Assembly: GCA_016206635.1 (NCBI GenBank)
Contig: JACQRF010000076.1
Span: forward strand, 1-25,921
Length of the DNA stretch: 25,921 nucleotides
Direction of reading: 5' to 3'
DNA from: Candidatus Omnitrophota bacterium
GTDB taxonomy: Bacteria; Omnitrophota; Gorgyraeia; 1-14-0-20-64-10; JACQQZ01
A program made the translations under genes and the position numbers. This document shows, in pieces, positions 7,615 to 16,345 of the stretch. Each line of letters begins with the position of its first letter. Positions within the stretch are counted from its first letter, which is position 1. The notes under the pieces were generated by a model, which searched no databases, was not told where the DNA came from, and saw only the letters and a list, made by a program, of their open reading frames with translations.

Positions 7615-8397
7615 TTAGGTCGTGGCGGGTGCCGGCACCCCGGCGGCCGCGCGGATGATAGCGGCGAACTGGGCGGCGTCCAGGCTGGCCCCGCCGACCA
7701 GAAACCCATCAACGTCCGGTTGGGCGATCAACTCAGCGCTGTTGTCCGGCTTGACGCTGCCGCCGTATTGGATCCGGATCTGCCGGGCGATGGCCGGCGT
7801 GAAGCGCGCGGCCAGCCGTTGGCGCAGGCATGCGTGGACCTCTTGGGCCTGCGCCGGCGTGGCGTTCCGGCCGGTGCCGATTGCCCAGACCGGCTCGTAG
7901 GCGACGATCAGGCGTGGCGCCTGTTCCGGCGTCACCGGCTGGAGCCCGGCCGTAAGCTGCGCGCCGACGACCTCGAGCGTCCGGCCGGCATCGCGCTCCT
8001 GGAGCGTTTCCCCTACGCAGACGATCGGCGTGAGCCCATGGGCGACCACCGCCTGGACCTTGCGCGCGACCGCTGCGTCGGTCTCCCCGCAATCGCGCCG
8101 CCGCTCGGAATGGCCGATGATGCAGTGCGTGGCGCCGAGCTCTTGCAGCATCGGCACCGACACTTCACCGGTGAAGGCCCCCTGCTCGGCCCAGTGGCAG
8201 TCCTGGGCCCCCAACGCCACCCGCCGGCGCTTCACGACACGGGCGACGGCGGGCAAGGCGGTGAACGGCGGGCAGAGAATGATGTCCACCCGCCGCAGTC
8301 GGCCGATGGCCCGCAGGATGTCCTGCGCGAGCGCGGTCGCCGCGGCGCTCGTCCCGTGCATTTTCCAGTTGCCGGCGACGACCGGGCGGCGGCTCAT
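7615..8397 (-). CDS. tpiA: Triosephosphate isomerase
   Basis: Interconverts dihydroxyacetone phosphate and glyceraldehyde 3-phosphate in glycolysis. 260 residues, normal for the family. Catalytic residues are visible: Lys12 in GNWKMHG, His96 in IIGHSERR, and Glu168 in AYEPVWAIGTG. The phosphate-binding motif near the end reads IQYGGSVKPDN and GFLVGGASL. ATG 8397-8395 overlaps the pgk stop in an ATGA; a longer open frame upstream has no family similarity. Confidence 0.98.
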   Translation of the reverse strand: MSRRPVVAGNWKMHGTSAAATALAQDILRAIGRLRRVDIILCPPFTALPAVARVVKRRRVALGAQDCHWAEQGAFTGEVSVPMLQELGATHCIIGHSERRRDCGETDAAVARKVQAVVAHGLTPIVCVGETLQERDAGRTLEVVGAQLTAGLQPVTPEQAPRLIVAYEPVWAIGTGRNATPAQAQEVHACLRQRLAARFTPAIARQIRIQYGGSVKPDNSAELIAQPDVDGFLVGGASLDAAQFAAIIRAAAGVPAPATT

Positions 8398-9661
8398 CGG
8401 GGAGTGGAACACGTCGTGCCGCACTTTTCCCGCAGGGCGGCGATCCCCGGCAACATCTTGCCTTCCAGATATTCCAGCGATGCGCCGCCGCCCGTGGAGA
8501 CGTGCGTCATCCGGTCGGCCAAGCCGAACGCCGTCACGGCCGCCGCCGTATCGCCGCCGCCGATCACCGTGACGGCGTTCGAGGAGGCCAAGGTGTCCGC
8601 GATCGCCCGGCTGCCGGTGTCGAACGGCGGGATCTCGGCCACGCCGACCGGCCCGTTCCAAAGGATCGTGGCTGCCGCCAGAGGAGGCGGCACCACTAGC
8701 CCCTCCTGGCGCGTGGCTGCCCCGCGCAGCGCCTGCGCAAACGCCTGCACGGTCTTCGGGCCGATGTCAACTCCCTCCCACCCGTCGGGGACCCCGGGCC
8801 GCTCGGTGATTTTCCAGGGGGCGCCGGCCTCGACCTTCGTGGCGATGGTGTGGTCGAGCGGCAGGAGCAAGGGGATCCGCCGCGCCGCGGCTTTCGCCAG
8901 GATCTGCCGGGCGGTGTCCAGGTGGGCTTTCTCGAGAATGGAATTCCCGATGCTGATCCCCTGCGCGGCAAAGAAGGTATACTGCATGCCGCCGCCGATG
9001 ATGATCCCATCAATCATCTCCAAGAGATGATCAATCAACCGGATTTTGTCCGACACCTTGGCGCCGCCCAGGATCAGCCAGTAGGGCCGCGCGGGCCGGT
9101 CGAGCGCCCGATTGAGCGCCGCGATCTCCTTTTCCATGAGCAGGCCGGCGACCGCCGGCAGGTGGCGCGCCACCCCTTCCGTCGAGGCGTGGGCCCGGTG
9201 CGCCGTGCCGAACGCGTCGTTGACGTAGAGATCGCCCAGGGCCGCCAGGGCCTTGGCGAACGCGGGGTCATTGGCTTCCTCCTCCGGGTGAAACCGGAGA
9301 TTTTCGAGCAGCAGCACCTGGCCCGACGTCAGCGCCTTCGCGGAGGCTTCCACCGATGGCCCGACGCATCCGGGGACGGTCTTGACTGGTTTGTCCAGCA
9401 GCGCTTGCAGCCGCGCGGCGACCGGGGCCATCCGGTACTGCTCGACGACCCGGCCATCCGGCCGGCCGAGGTGGCTCATCAACACCAGCGAGGCCCCTTG
9501 CCCCAAGACGTAGCGGATCGTCGGCAGCGCCGCCCGGATCCGCGTGTCATCGGCCACGGCGCCGTCCTTGAGGGGGACATTGAAGTCCACGCGCATGACG
9601 ACCCGCCGGTTGCTGAGCGCCAGATCGCGAACCGTCTGGCGCGCGGCGAGGCCCCGTCCGC

Positions 9662-9665
<4 letters not shown>
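8394..9665 (-). CDS. pgk: Phosphoglycerate kinase with a 15-residue in-frame insertion
   Basis: Transfers phosphate from 1,3-bisphosphoglycerate to ADP. 423 residues, longer than the usual 390-400. Motifs include RVDFNVPLKDG, LMSHLGRPDG, LLLENLRFHPEEEAND, LILGGAKVSDKI, ILWNGPVGVAE and the C-terminal GGGDTAAAV. Between DIGPKTVQAFAQAL and ILWNGPVG there are 15 extra residues (about 319-333) created by a palindromic DNA insertion flanked by direct repeats. Removing them restores the ordinary family spacing. GTG/ATG choices upstream are not needed: ATG 9665-9663 overlaps the gap stop in an ATGA. Transcribed with gap and tpiA as a glycolytic operon. Confidence 0.97.
8667..8721. repeat. Palindromic insertion in pgk with flanking 10-bp direct repeats
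   Basis: The plus strand has CGTGGCTGCC at 8667-8676 and again at 8712-8721, a period of exactly 45 bases. Between the copies is an imperfect inverted repeat, GCCAGAGGAGG mirrored by CCTCCTGGC. Deleting one 45-base unit gives a normal-looking Pgk that reads RGAATILWNG. The pattern of a target duplication around a palindrome argues for insertion of a short element of about 35 bases. Confidence 0.7.
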
Positions 9666-10669
<1,004 letters not shown>

Positions 10670-10674
10670 ACCCG

Positions 10675-10682
10675 CCTCCTTT
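10675..10682 (-). promoter_or_regulatory. Strong ribosome binding site of gap
   Basis: AAAGGAGG on the minus strand, five bases before the GTG start of gap. It is the clearest Shine-Dalgarno in the window, where most other genes start by overlap with the previous stop. Confidence 0.85.
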
Positions 10683-10688
10683 GATGGC

Positions 10689-10715
10689 CGGCGCCAGGCC
10701 TGAGGCCAGGCGCCG
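10689..10715. repeat. 27-bp hairpin between galT and gap
   Basis: Thirteen-base arms (CGGCGCC, one A-A mismatch, GGCCT and its mirror) around a single central base, starting three bases after the galT stop. There is no U-run on either side, so it is not a typical intrinsic terminator. It could stabilise the processed 5' or 3' end, or be another copy of a palindromic element. Confidence 0.7.
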
Positions 10716-10717
10716 CT

Positions 10718-11713
10718 TTATGCGGACTCCCTCAAATAGTTGGCGGCCGCTTCCGGCGGCGTCGGGTTGATGTAGAAGCCCGACCCCCACTCAAACCCCG
10801 CCACCCGCGTCAGCCGCGGCATCATCTCGAGATGCCAATGGTACTCCCCCCGGATGTGGTCCGTCACCGGGGCGGTGTGGATCAGAAAGTTGTACGACGG
10901 GTCGTGCAGCGTCCGCTTGACCCGTTGCAAGGTGTGGCGCATCACCCCCGCGAGGTCCACGATCTGCGCCTCGGTGATCTGGCCGAAATCGGCCGCGTGC
11001 GCCTTCGGCATGATCCACAGCTCGAATGGGAACCGCGAGACGAACGGGGCGAAGCAGATGAACTCGGCGGTCTCCAGGACCACCCGCTCCCGGTCATCCG
11101 ACTCTTGCTGGATCATGTCGCAAAACACGCACCGGTCTTTGTACTCGAAGTAGTGGTCCGCGCACTGCAGCTCCTCCTTGACCCGCTTGGGGACGATCGG
11201 CAGCGCGATGAGCTGGGAATGGGCGTGCACCAGGGAGGCGCCGGCGGTTTCCCCGTAGTTCTTGAAGATCAGCAGGTACTGGAATCGCCGGTCGCCGCGC
11301 AGGTCGAGCGACCGCGTCTGGTACGCCCGGATCACCTGCTCGATCTCCGCGTCCGAAAGGTCAGCGAGATCTTTCAGATGGTCGGGGGTCTCAATGATAA
11401 CCTCGTGGGCGCCGATGCCGTTCATCAGGTCGTACACCCCTTCCCCGGCCCGATTGAGGTCCCCTTCGATCCGCAGCGCCGGGAATTTATTGGGGATCAT
11501 CCGCAACCGCCACCCGGGGCCATTCGGCGCGCCCCCGACCGGGCGCACGGCGCCGATCTCCGGCGGGGTCATCGCCTCATTCCCGGGACAGAACGGGCAC
11601 GTGGCCACCGCGCGGGTGTGCCGCTCCCGCTCGAAGTCGTCCGGCCCCCTCGGGGTGTCGGTCGCGACGATGATCCAGCGGCCGGTAATCGGATCGCGCC
11701 GAAATTCAGACAT
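10718..11713 (-). CDS. galT: Galactose-1-phosphate uridylyltransferase (downstream paralogue)
   Basis: HIT-superfamily nucleotidyl transferase of the Leloir pathway, exchanging UMP between UDP-glucose and galactose 1-phosphate. 331 residues. Zinc-type cysteines Cys39 and Cys42 (CPFC) are present. The active-site motif reads H163-A-H165-S-Q167, the place of the classical HPHxQ, with the Gln retained. A second His-rich motif YHWHLEMMPRL and the conserved GFEWGSGFYINPTPPE lie near the C-terminus. The start overlaps the upstream galT paralogue by eight bases, with GAGGTGG as a ribosome binding site. Bacterial relatives of this HIT type can act on other hexose phosphates, so the substrate is probable, not certain. 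Confidence 0.9.
   Translation of the reverse strand: MSEFRRDPITGRWIIVATDTPRGPDDFERERHTRAVATCPFCPGNEAMTPPEIGAVRPVGGAPNGPGWRLRMIPNKFPALRIEGDLNRAGEGVYDLMNGIGAHEVIIETPDHLKDLADLSDAEIEQVIRAYQTRSLDLRGDRRFQYLLIFKNYGETAGASLVHAHSQLIALPIVPKRVKEELQCADHYFEYKDRCVFCDMIQQESDDRERVVLETAEFICFAPFVSRFPFELWIMPKAHAADFGQITEAQIVDLAGVMRHTLQRVKRTLHDPSYNFLIHTAPVTDHIRGEYHWHLEMMPRLTRVAGFEWGSGFYINPTPPEAAANYLRESA
10750..10841. repeat. 92-bp near-identical repeat shared by the two galT genes (copy 1)
   Basis: This segment matches 11750-11841 at 91 of 92 positions, with the one difference at 10823/11823, and lies exactly 1000 bases away. It encodes the PRLTRVAGFEWGSGFYINP region. The rest of the two genes is strongly diverged, so shared codons here point to recent gene conversion. 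Confidence 0.9.
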
Positions 11714-12758
11714 GAACCACCTCTACCTCGCGCAGAAATTTCGCCGCTTCTTCCGGCGGCGTCGGGTTGATGTAGAAGCCCGACCCCCACTCAAACCCCG
11801 CCACCCGCGTCAGCCGCGGCATGATCTCGAGATGCCAATGGAAATCGTCCCCGATCGTGTGCCAGGCGCCGTGTTTCGGCCGGCGGAACGGGGCGGTGTG
11901 CAAGATGAAGTTGTACGGCGGATCGCGGAGCGCCTGGCGCAGCTTGACCAGCGTGGTCTTGAGGAGGCCGGCGAGGTCCGCCCGCTCCCCCGGTTGCAAC
12001 TGGGTGAAATCGGCCGAGTGCCGGCGTGGCAAAATCCACAGCTCGAACGGGAAGCGGGAGGCGAACGGCGCGACCGCGACAAAATCGCGGCTCTCGACGG
12101 CCAGCCGGCGCCCCCCGTCGTACTCCTGCCGCAGCATGTCGCAGAAAATGCATCGCTCCTTGAGGTCGAAATACTGGCGCGCGCCGTGGAGCTCATCTTT
12201 GAGGCGGACCGGGTTGACCGGCAGCGCGATGATTTCGGAGTGCGTGTGCGTCAGGTCGCCGGCCCCCGCCGCCCGGCCGTAGTTTTTGTAGAGCAGCGCG
12301 TATTTGAAGCGCGTGTCCCGCTCCAAGTCGGTCAGGCGGCTGACGTAGGCGCCGATCACCTGCTCGATCTGCGCCTCCGGCAGGTCGGCCAGATTCGTGG
12401 CGTGCCGGGGCGCCTCGATGATCAGCTCATGCGCGCCGATCCCGGGCATCAGGTCGTAGATGCCGCGGCCTTTGCGGGCCAGCTGCCCTTCGATCCGGAG
12501 GACCGGGTCTTCGGCCGGCACGACCCGGACGTCCCACCCCGGCTGGTTCGGCGCGCCGGCGTGCCGCGCGGCGAAGATTTCCGGCGCAGTCTTGGATTCC
12601 CGGCCTTCGCAAAAGGGGCACGCCTCCGTCCGGTCGGCGACCGGGGCGGGTGACAACGGTTGGAATTGGTCCGGGCGCCGGGCCCGTTCCGTCGCAATGA
12701 TGACCCAGCGGCCGACAATGGGATCTTTTCGGAGTTCCGGCATGATGAGGGAACTCAT
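11706..12758 (-). CDS. Galactose-1-phosphate uridylyltransferase-like protein with HTHSE active-site variant
   Basis: 350 residues from ATG 12758, or 345 from ATG 12743. It has the family layout: CPFC at 47-50, a second CIFC pair, FHWHLEIMPRL and GFEWGSGFYINPTPPE. The catalytic motif is H171-T-H173-S-E175, so the Gln of classical HPHxQ is replaced by Glu, unlike the downstream paralogue. An extra stretch of about 12 residues (RRPKHGAWHTIGDD) precedes the second His motif. The nucleophile His is kept, so nucleotidyl transfer is plausible, but donor or acceptor may differ from UDP-glucose and galactose 1-phosphate. It overlaps the next galT by eight bases and follows a palindrome-containing gap. 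Confidence 0.85.
   Translation of the reverse strand: MSSLIMPELRKDPIVGRWVIIATERARRPDQFQPLSPAPVADRTEACPFCEGRESKTAPEIFAARHAGAPNQPGWDVRVVPAEDPVLRIEGQLARKGRGIYDLMPGIGAHELIIEAPRHATNLADLPEAQIEQVIGAYVSRLTDLERDTRFKYALLYKNYGRAAGAGDLTHTHSEIIALPVNPVRLKDELHGARQYFDLKERCIFCDMLRQEYDGGRRLAVESRDFVAVAPFASRFPFELWILPRRHSADFTQLQPGERADLAGLLKTTLVKLRQALRDPPYNFILHTAPFRRPKHGAWHTIGDDFHWHLEIMPRLTRVAGFEWGSGFYINPTPPEEAAKFLREVEVVHV
11750..11841. repeat. 92-bp near-identical repeat shared by the two galT genes (copy 2)
   Basis: Partner of 10750-10841 with a single mismatch (G at 11823 against C at 10823). The match stops abruptly on both sides, where the codons diverge even for conserved residues. Confidence 0.9.
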
Positions 12759-12785
12759 TATACTCAGAACCGGCGCGCGGTGCCA
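12757..12785 (-). promoter_or_regulatory. Possible promoter before the galT pair
   Basis: A perfect TATAAT lies at 12762-12757 on the minus strand, overlapping the first candidate galT ATG. The best -35 at 18 bases is CTGGCA (4 of 6). If used, initiation would fall near 12750 and favour the second ATG at 12743, with a very short leader. The -35 is weak, so this stays tentative. Confidence 0.35.
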
Positions 12786-12798
12786 GGTCTAAGAGGGT

Positions 12799-12860
12799 AG
12801 CCTCGGGAGGGAGTGACCTCCCCGGTCAATTGACCGGGGAGGTCACTCCCTCCCGAGGCT
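12799..12860. repeat. 62-bp perfect palindrome between fmt and galT
   Basis: Two 31-base arms are exactly complementary with no spacer, centred between 12829 and 12830 (CAA|TTG). It fills most of the 110-base gap after the fmt stop. There is no U-run after it, so a classical terminator is not supported, though RNA copied from it would form a very stable hairpin. Half-site sequence and length match the palindrome at 24538-24597 at 20 of 31 ungapped positions, including AGCC at the outer end and GGGAGTG in the middle. Confidence 0.95.
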
Positions 12861-12868
12861 GACCGGGG

Positions 12869-13807
12869 CTAGCCGAGGTGGTCGTCGGGGCGCAGGCGGT
12901 GGCCGCGGAGAAAGGCCGCGGCGTCCAGCGCGCGGCCGCCGGCCAACTGCAGCTCGTGGATGATGACGGTCCCCTGCCCGGCCTGCACCACGATGCCGGC
13001 CTCATCCGCGCGGCGCACGGTGCCGGGCGGGATGCCGGGGGTGGCCGTCGCGCCGTCGGAGGCGACCGTCAGCCGGAGCACCTTAATGGCGTGTCCCTGC
13101 CAGCTGGTCGTGCATCCTGGCCACGGGAGCACGGCGCGGCCCCGGCGGACGATGGCCGCGGCCGGCAGCGACCAATCCATCCAGCCATCCGCTTTCGTGA
13201 GCCGTGGCGCGGGCGTGGCCCGCCGGTCATCTTGCGGGGTCGTGGTGAGACGGCCGGCCTCGAGCTGGGCCAGCGCGCGGAGCAACAGATCGGGCGCCAA
13301 ACGGCCGATCCGCTCGCTGAGCGTGCGGGTGGTGTCGTCCGGCTCGATCGCGATGCGCTGCTGCGCGACGATCGGGCCATGGTCCACCTGGGCGTCCATT
13401 TGGAACATCGTCAGCCCGGTCTCGGCGTCGCCATGGTACAGCGTCCACGGGATCGGCGCGGCGCCCCGATATTTAGGCAGCAGCGAGGGGTGAAGGTTCC
13501 ACGCGCCGTATGGCGCCGCCTGCAGGAGCGCCGGCGGGAGGATGCCGCCGTACGCCATGACGATGAGAAGATCGGGCCGCAGGCGCCGGATGTCGGCCAG
13601 CAGCCGCGGGTCGCGCGCGGAGACCGGCTCAAGCACGGGGAGCGCCAACCGCTGGGCCAGCGTCTTGATCGGGGTCGGCGCGGGGCGCTGGCCGCGGCCC
13701 TGCGGCCGATCCGGCTGCGTGACGACGGCAACGACGGTGTGGGCGCGCGCCAGCGTCTCGAGCGTCGGTGCGCCGATCTCGCCGCTGCCGAAGACACAGA
13801 GTTTCAC
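12869..13807 (-). CDS. fmt: Methionyl-tRNA formyltransferase
   Basis: Formylates initiator Met-tRNA with 10-formyl-tetrahydrofolate. 312 residues, normal length. VFGSGEIGAPTLE opens the Rossmann-like catalytic domain. VVTQPDRPQGRGQ, MAYGGILPPALL, NLHPSLLPKYRGAAPI (the SLLPxYRG signature) and the C-terminal OB-type domain beginning around residue 205 follow. The start is GTG 13807-13805, forming a GTGA overlap with the def stop. The longer open frame upstream lies inside def and is not homologous. Paired with def, its functional partner that later removes the formyl group. Confidence 0.97.
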   Translation of the reverse strand: MKLCVFGSGEIGAPTLETLARAHTVVAVVTQPDRPQGRGQRPAPTPIKTLAQRLALPVLEPVSARDPRLLADIRRLRPDLLIVMAYGGILPPALLQAAPYGAWNLHPSLLPKYRGAAPIPWTLYHGDAETGLTMFQMDAQVDHGPIVAQQRIAIEPDDTTRTLSERIGRLAPDLLLRALAQLEAGRLTTTPQDDRRATPAPRLTKADGWMDWSLPAAAIVRRGRAVLPWPGCTTSWQGHAIKVLRLTVASDGATATPGIPPGTVRRADEAGIVVQAGQGTVIIHELQLAGGRALDAAAFLRGHRLRPDDHLG

Positions 13808-14319
13808 CGCGCGACCTTGGAAAGCTCCCGCCGTTGCCGGTGATAGACGCGCAGGAGCCGTTGACGAGCCAGCCACGGCAGCCGATCCACGAACAGCAGC
13901 CCGTGCAAGTGGTCGATCTCGTGCTGAAAGATCCTGGCCAAGAGGTCTTGGCCTTCGAGCACGCACGCCGTGCCATCCAGTGTCATGGCGTGGACCTCCA
14001 CCCGCGCGGCGCGGGTCACGATCGCCGCGATCCCGGGAAGGCTGAGGCAGCCTTCCTCGAGCCGGAGCCGCCCGCGCCGGCTGACGATCTTGGGATTCAG
14101 CAGCACCAGCTCGCGCCCGCGTTCCTGGTCGGGGCTGGCCACGAACAGTTGCCATGGCTGGCCGACCTGGTTGGCGGCGAGCCCCACCCCGCCGGCCGCG
14201 TGCATGGTGTGGATCATGTCGCGGGCCAGGTGGCGGATGTCCGGCGTGATGGACGTGACCGGGCGGGTCGGTGTTTTGAGCGCGGCGTCGGGCAGGTAAT
14301 GAATGGGGAGAATGGCCAT
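13804..14319 (-). CDS. def: Peptide deformylase
   Basis: Metalloenzyme removing the N-formyl group from new proteins. 171 residues from ATG 14319, preceded by GGTGA at the end of priA. All three motifs are present: GVGLAANQVG, EGCLSLPG with the metal-binding Cys, and HEIDHLHG with two metal-binding His and the catalytic Glu. A further in-frame start 33 bases upstream would extend into priA and adds no conserved sequence. The priA-def-fmt order is common in bacteria. Confidence 0.97.
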   Translation of the reverse strand: MAILPIHYLPDAALKTPTRPVTSITPDIRHLARDMIHTMHAAGGVGLAANQVGQPWQLFVASPDQERGRELVLLNPKIVSRRGRLRLEEGCLSLPGIAAIVTRAARVEVHAMTLDGTACVLEGQDLLARIFQHEIDHLHGLLFVDRLPWLARQRLLRVYHRQRRELSKVAR

Positions 14320-14323
14320 CGGC

Positions 14324-16345
14324 TCACCAGGGCGACCACGGATCGACATCAATCGTCAGGCGCGCGCGGCCGATGCGTCGGAGCGCGCGGACCGGCGCCA
14401 GCCGCGCCAGGAGCTGCTCGAGTGTTCTGGCGCTGAGCATGATCTGCCACCGATACTGCCCCCGGAGCCGGTACAGCGGCGACGGCGAGGGCCCCAGGAG
14501 GATGGCGGCCGGCCGGCGCACGGCTTGGAGCTGTCGCAGGAGCATGTCTGCGGCGGTCCGTGCGTGGTCTTCCACGCGCGCCCGGATCGTCAGCTGGGCG
14601 AGCGCGGCGACCGGCGGCAGCTTCAACGCCCGGCGGTGCCGCAGCTCCTCCCGGTAAAAGCCGTCGTAGTCATGGTGGCTGGCATGGACGATGGCGGGAT
14701 GATCCGCCAGCGCAGTTTGGACGATGACCCGCCCCGGCAGCGTCCCCCGCCCTGCCCGCCCCGCTACCTGGGTCAACAGATCGAACGTCCGCTCGGCCGC
14801 CCGGAAATCCGGCAGGTGCAGCGCCGTGTCGGCGTTGACGACCCCGATGAGCGTGACCTGCGGAAAATCGTGGCCTTTGGCGACCATCTGCGTCCCGACC
14901 AGGATGTCCACCTCGCGTCGGCGGAAACGGGTCAGCACGATCTCGTGGCTGTCGCGCGGCCGCATCGTGTCGGTGTCCATCCGCGCGATGCGGGCCGCTG
15001 GGAATCGGCGGGCCAGCTCGTTTTCCACGCGCTGTGTCCCGGTCCCACGGAACCGAACGTACCGGCCACGGCAGGACGGGCAGATGTTTGGGACCGGCTC
15101 GCAATGGCGGCAGTGGTGGCACACCAACTGGTTGGCGGCCTGGTGGAACGTGAGCGATACCTGGCAGCGGGGGCAGCGCGCCACGGTCCCGCAGCCCCGG
15201 CATTGGATGAAGGTGGAAAAGCCGCGCCGGTTCAGGAACAGAATCGCCTGCTGCCGATCCGCCAAGGTATGTTCCAGCGCGGTTTCCAACGGCGGAGACA
15301 GCACCGGGCGCCCGCCGCGGCTCGGCAACCGCCGGAGGTCCACCAGCTCGACGACCGGCATCGGCTGCCGGTCGATGCGCTCCGTCAGCGTCAACAACGT
15401 GTAGCGTCCCTCCTGCGCCCTCGAGTAGGCTTCCAGCGACGGGGTGGCGCTGCCCAAGATGACCGCGGCCCCGGCCAGACGGGCCCGTTCGATCGCGGCC
15501 TCACGGGCATGATACCGCGGCGTGTCCTCTTGCTTATAGGTATTTTCCTGCTCCTCATCGAGCACGATCAGCCCGAGCTGGCGGACCGGGGCGAAAAGCG
15601 CCGACCGGGCGCCGATCACCACATGGGCGAGGCCATGGGCGATCCGAGACCATTCGGCCAGGCGTTGGCTTGTCCGCAGGTGGCTGTGCAGCACGGCGAC
15701 CTGCGCCGCGCCGAAGCGGCTGGTGAACCGCTCGAGTGTTTGTGGCGTCAGCGCGATCTCCGGCACCAAGACGATGCTGTCCCCGCCCTGCGCGAGCAGC
15801 TGCTGGATTGCGTGCAAGTAGACTTCGGTTTTGCCGCTGCCGGTCACGCCGTGGAGCAGGAAGACCTCGTGACGGCCGGCCGTCAGTGTCTCCCGGAGCC
15901 GTTGGACCGCTGCGGTTTGCTGGGCGGTGAGCGCCAGCGGCGGCACGCGCGGCTCTGAAGGTGAGGCACGGGACATCTCCGCCCCTTCAGCTGCCACGGC
16001 GGGCGGCGGGCGCCGCCCGCGCCGCAGCGGGCCCGGCAGCATCGCGAACAACGCTTCCCCATGGCTGGCGCAATAGGTGCGCGCGATCCATTCGCTCAGT
16101 TGGAGGAGATCCGCCGAGACGATCGGCTGGTCATCAATGAGTTGGCGAATCGGTTTGATGCCGCGGATGCGCGAGGTGGCTGTCAGACGCACGACGCACC
16201 CGATTGTGGAGGCGCCTCTGAGCGGCACCAAAACCCGTTGCCCCGCGGCGACCCGCCCCTGCAGCGACGACGGGATGCGATACGACAAGGCGTGCGCCAT
16301 CGGCATGTCCAGCGCCACCTCCGCATACCTCGCGGGGCGATTCAT
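14324..16345 (-). CDS. priA: Primosomal protein N' (replication restart helicase PriA)
   Basis: 3'-to-5' helicase that reloads the replisome at stalled forks. 673 residues, slightly short for PriA. An N-terminal DNA-binding domain spans about 1-105. Walker A is GVTGSGKT at 166-173 and motif III is GSATPS at 298-303. Two zinc sites are split as expected: Cys382, 385, 422, 425 and Cys391, 394, 409, 412. Motif VI lies in QVAGRAGRG. Motif II reads DEEQ at 263-266 instead of the usual DEEH. Residues 108-133 form a Pro/Arg-rich linker containing a small GC-rich inverted repeat. The ATG overlaps the stop of the glycosylase gene in an ATGA. Confidence 0.97.
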   Translation of the reverse strand: MNRPARYAEVALDMPMAHALSYRIPSSLQGRVAAGQRVLVPLRGASTIGCVVRLTATSRIRGIKPIRQLIDDQPIVSADLLQLSEWIARTYCASHGEALFAMLPGPLRRGRRPPPAVAAEGAEMSRASPSEPRVPPLALTAQQTAAVQRLRETLTAGRHEVFLLHGVTGSGKTEVYLHAIQQLLAQGGDSIVLVPEIALTPQTLERFTSRFGAAQVAVLHSHLRTSQRLAEWSRIAHGLAHVVIGARSALFAPVRQLGLIVLDEEQENTYKQEDTPRYHAREAAIERARLAGAAVILGSATPSLEAYSRAQEGRYTLLTLTERIDRQPMPVVELVDLRRLPSRGGRPVLSPPLETALEHTLADRQQAILFLNRRGFSTFIQCRGCGTVARCPRCQVSLTFHQAANQLVCHHCRHCEPVPNICPSCRGRYVRFRGTGTQRVENELARRFPAARIARMDTDTMRPRDSHEIVLTRFRRREVDILVGTQMVAKGHDFPQVTLIGVVNADTALHLPDFRAAERTFDLLTQVAGRAGRGTLPGRVIVQTALADHPAIVHASHHDYDGFYREELRHRRALKLPPVAALAQLTIRARVEDHARTAADMLLRQLQAVRRPAAILLGPSPSPLYRLRGQYRWQIMLSARTLEQLLARLAPVRALRRIGRARLTIDVDPWSPW

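Noticed and set aside
12799..12860. Reading the 62-bp palindrome as an ordinary intrinsic terminator of fmt
   Set aside because: No U-run follows on either strand and the hairpin has no loop, so the standard model does not fit, although it may still hinder transcription.
12869..14155. Longer version of fmt running into def
   Set aside because: The added residues are an alternative-frame reading of def; GTG 13807 gives the full formyltransferase.
15999..16020. 9-bp inverted repeat with four-base loop in the PriA linker
   Set aside because: Made only of G and C in a GC-rich linker, with no flanking repeat; too likely by chance to list as an element.
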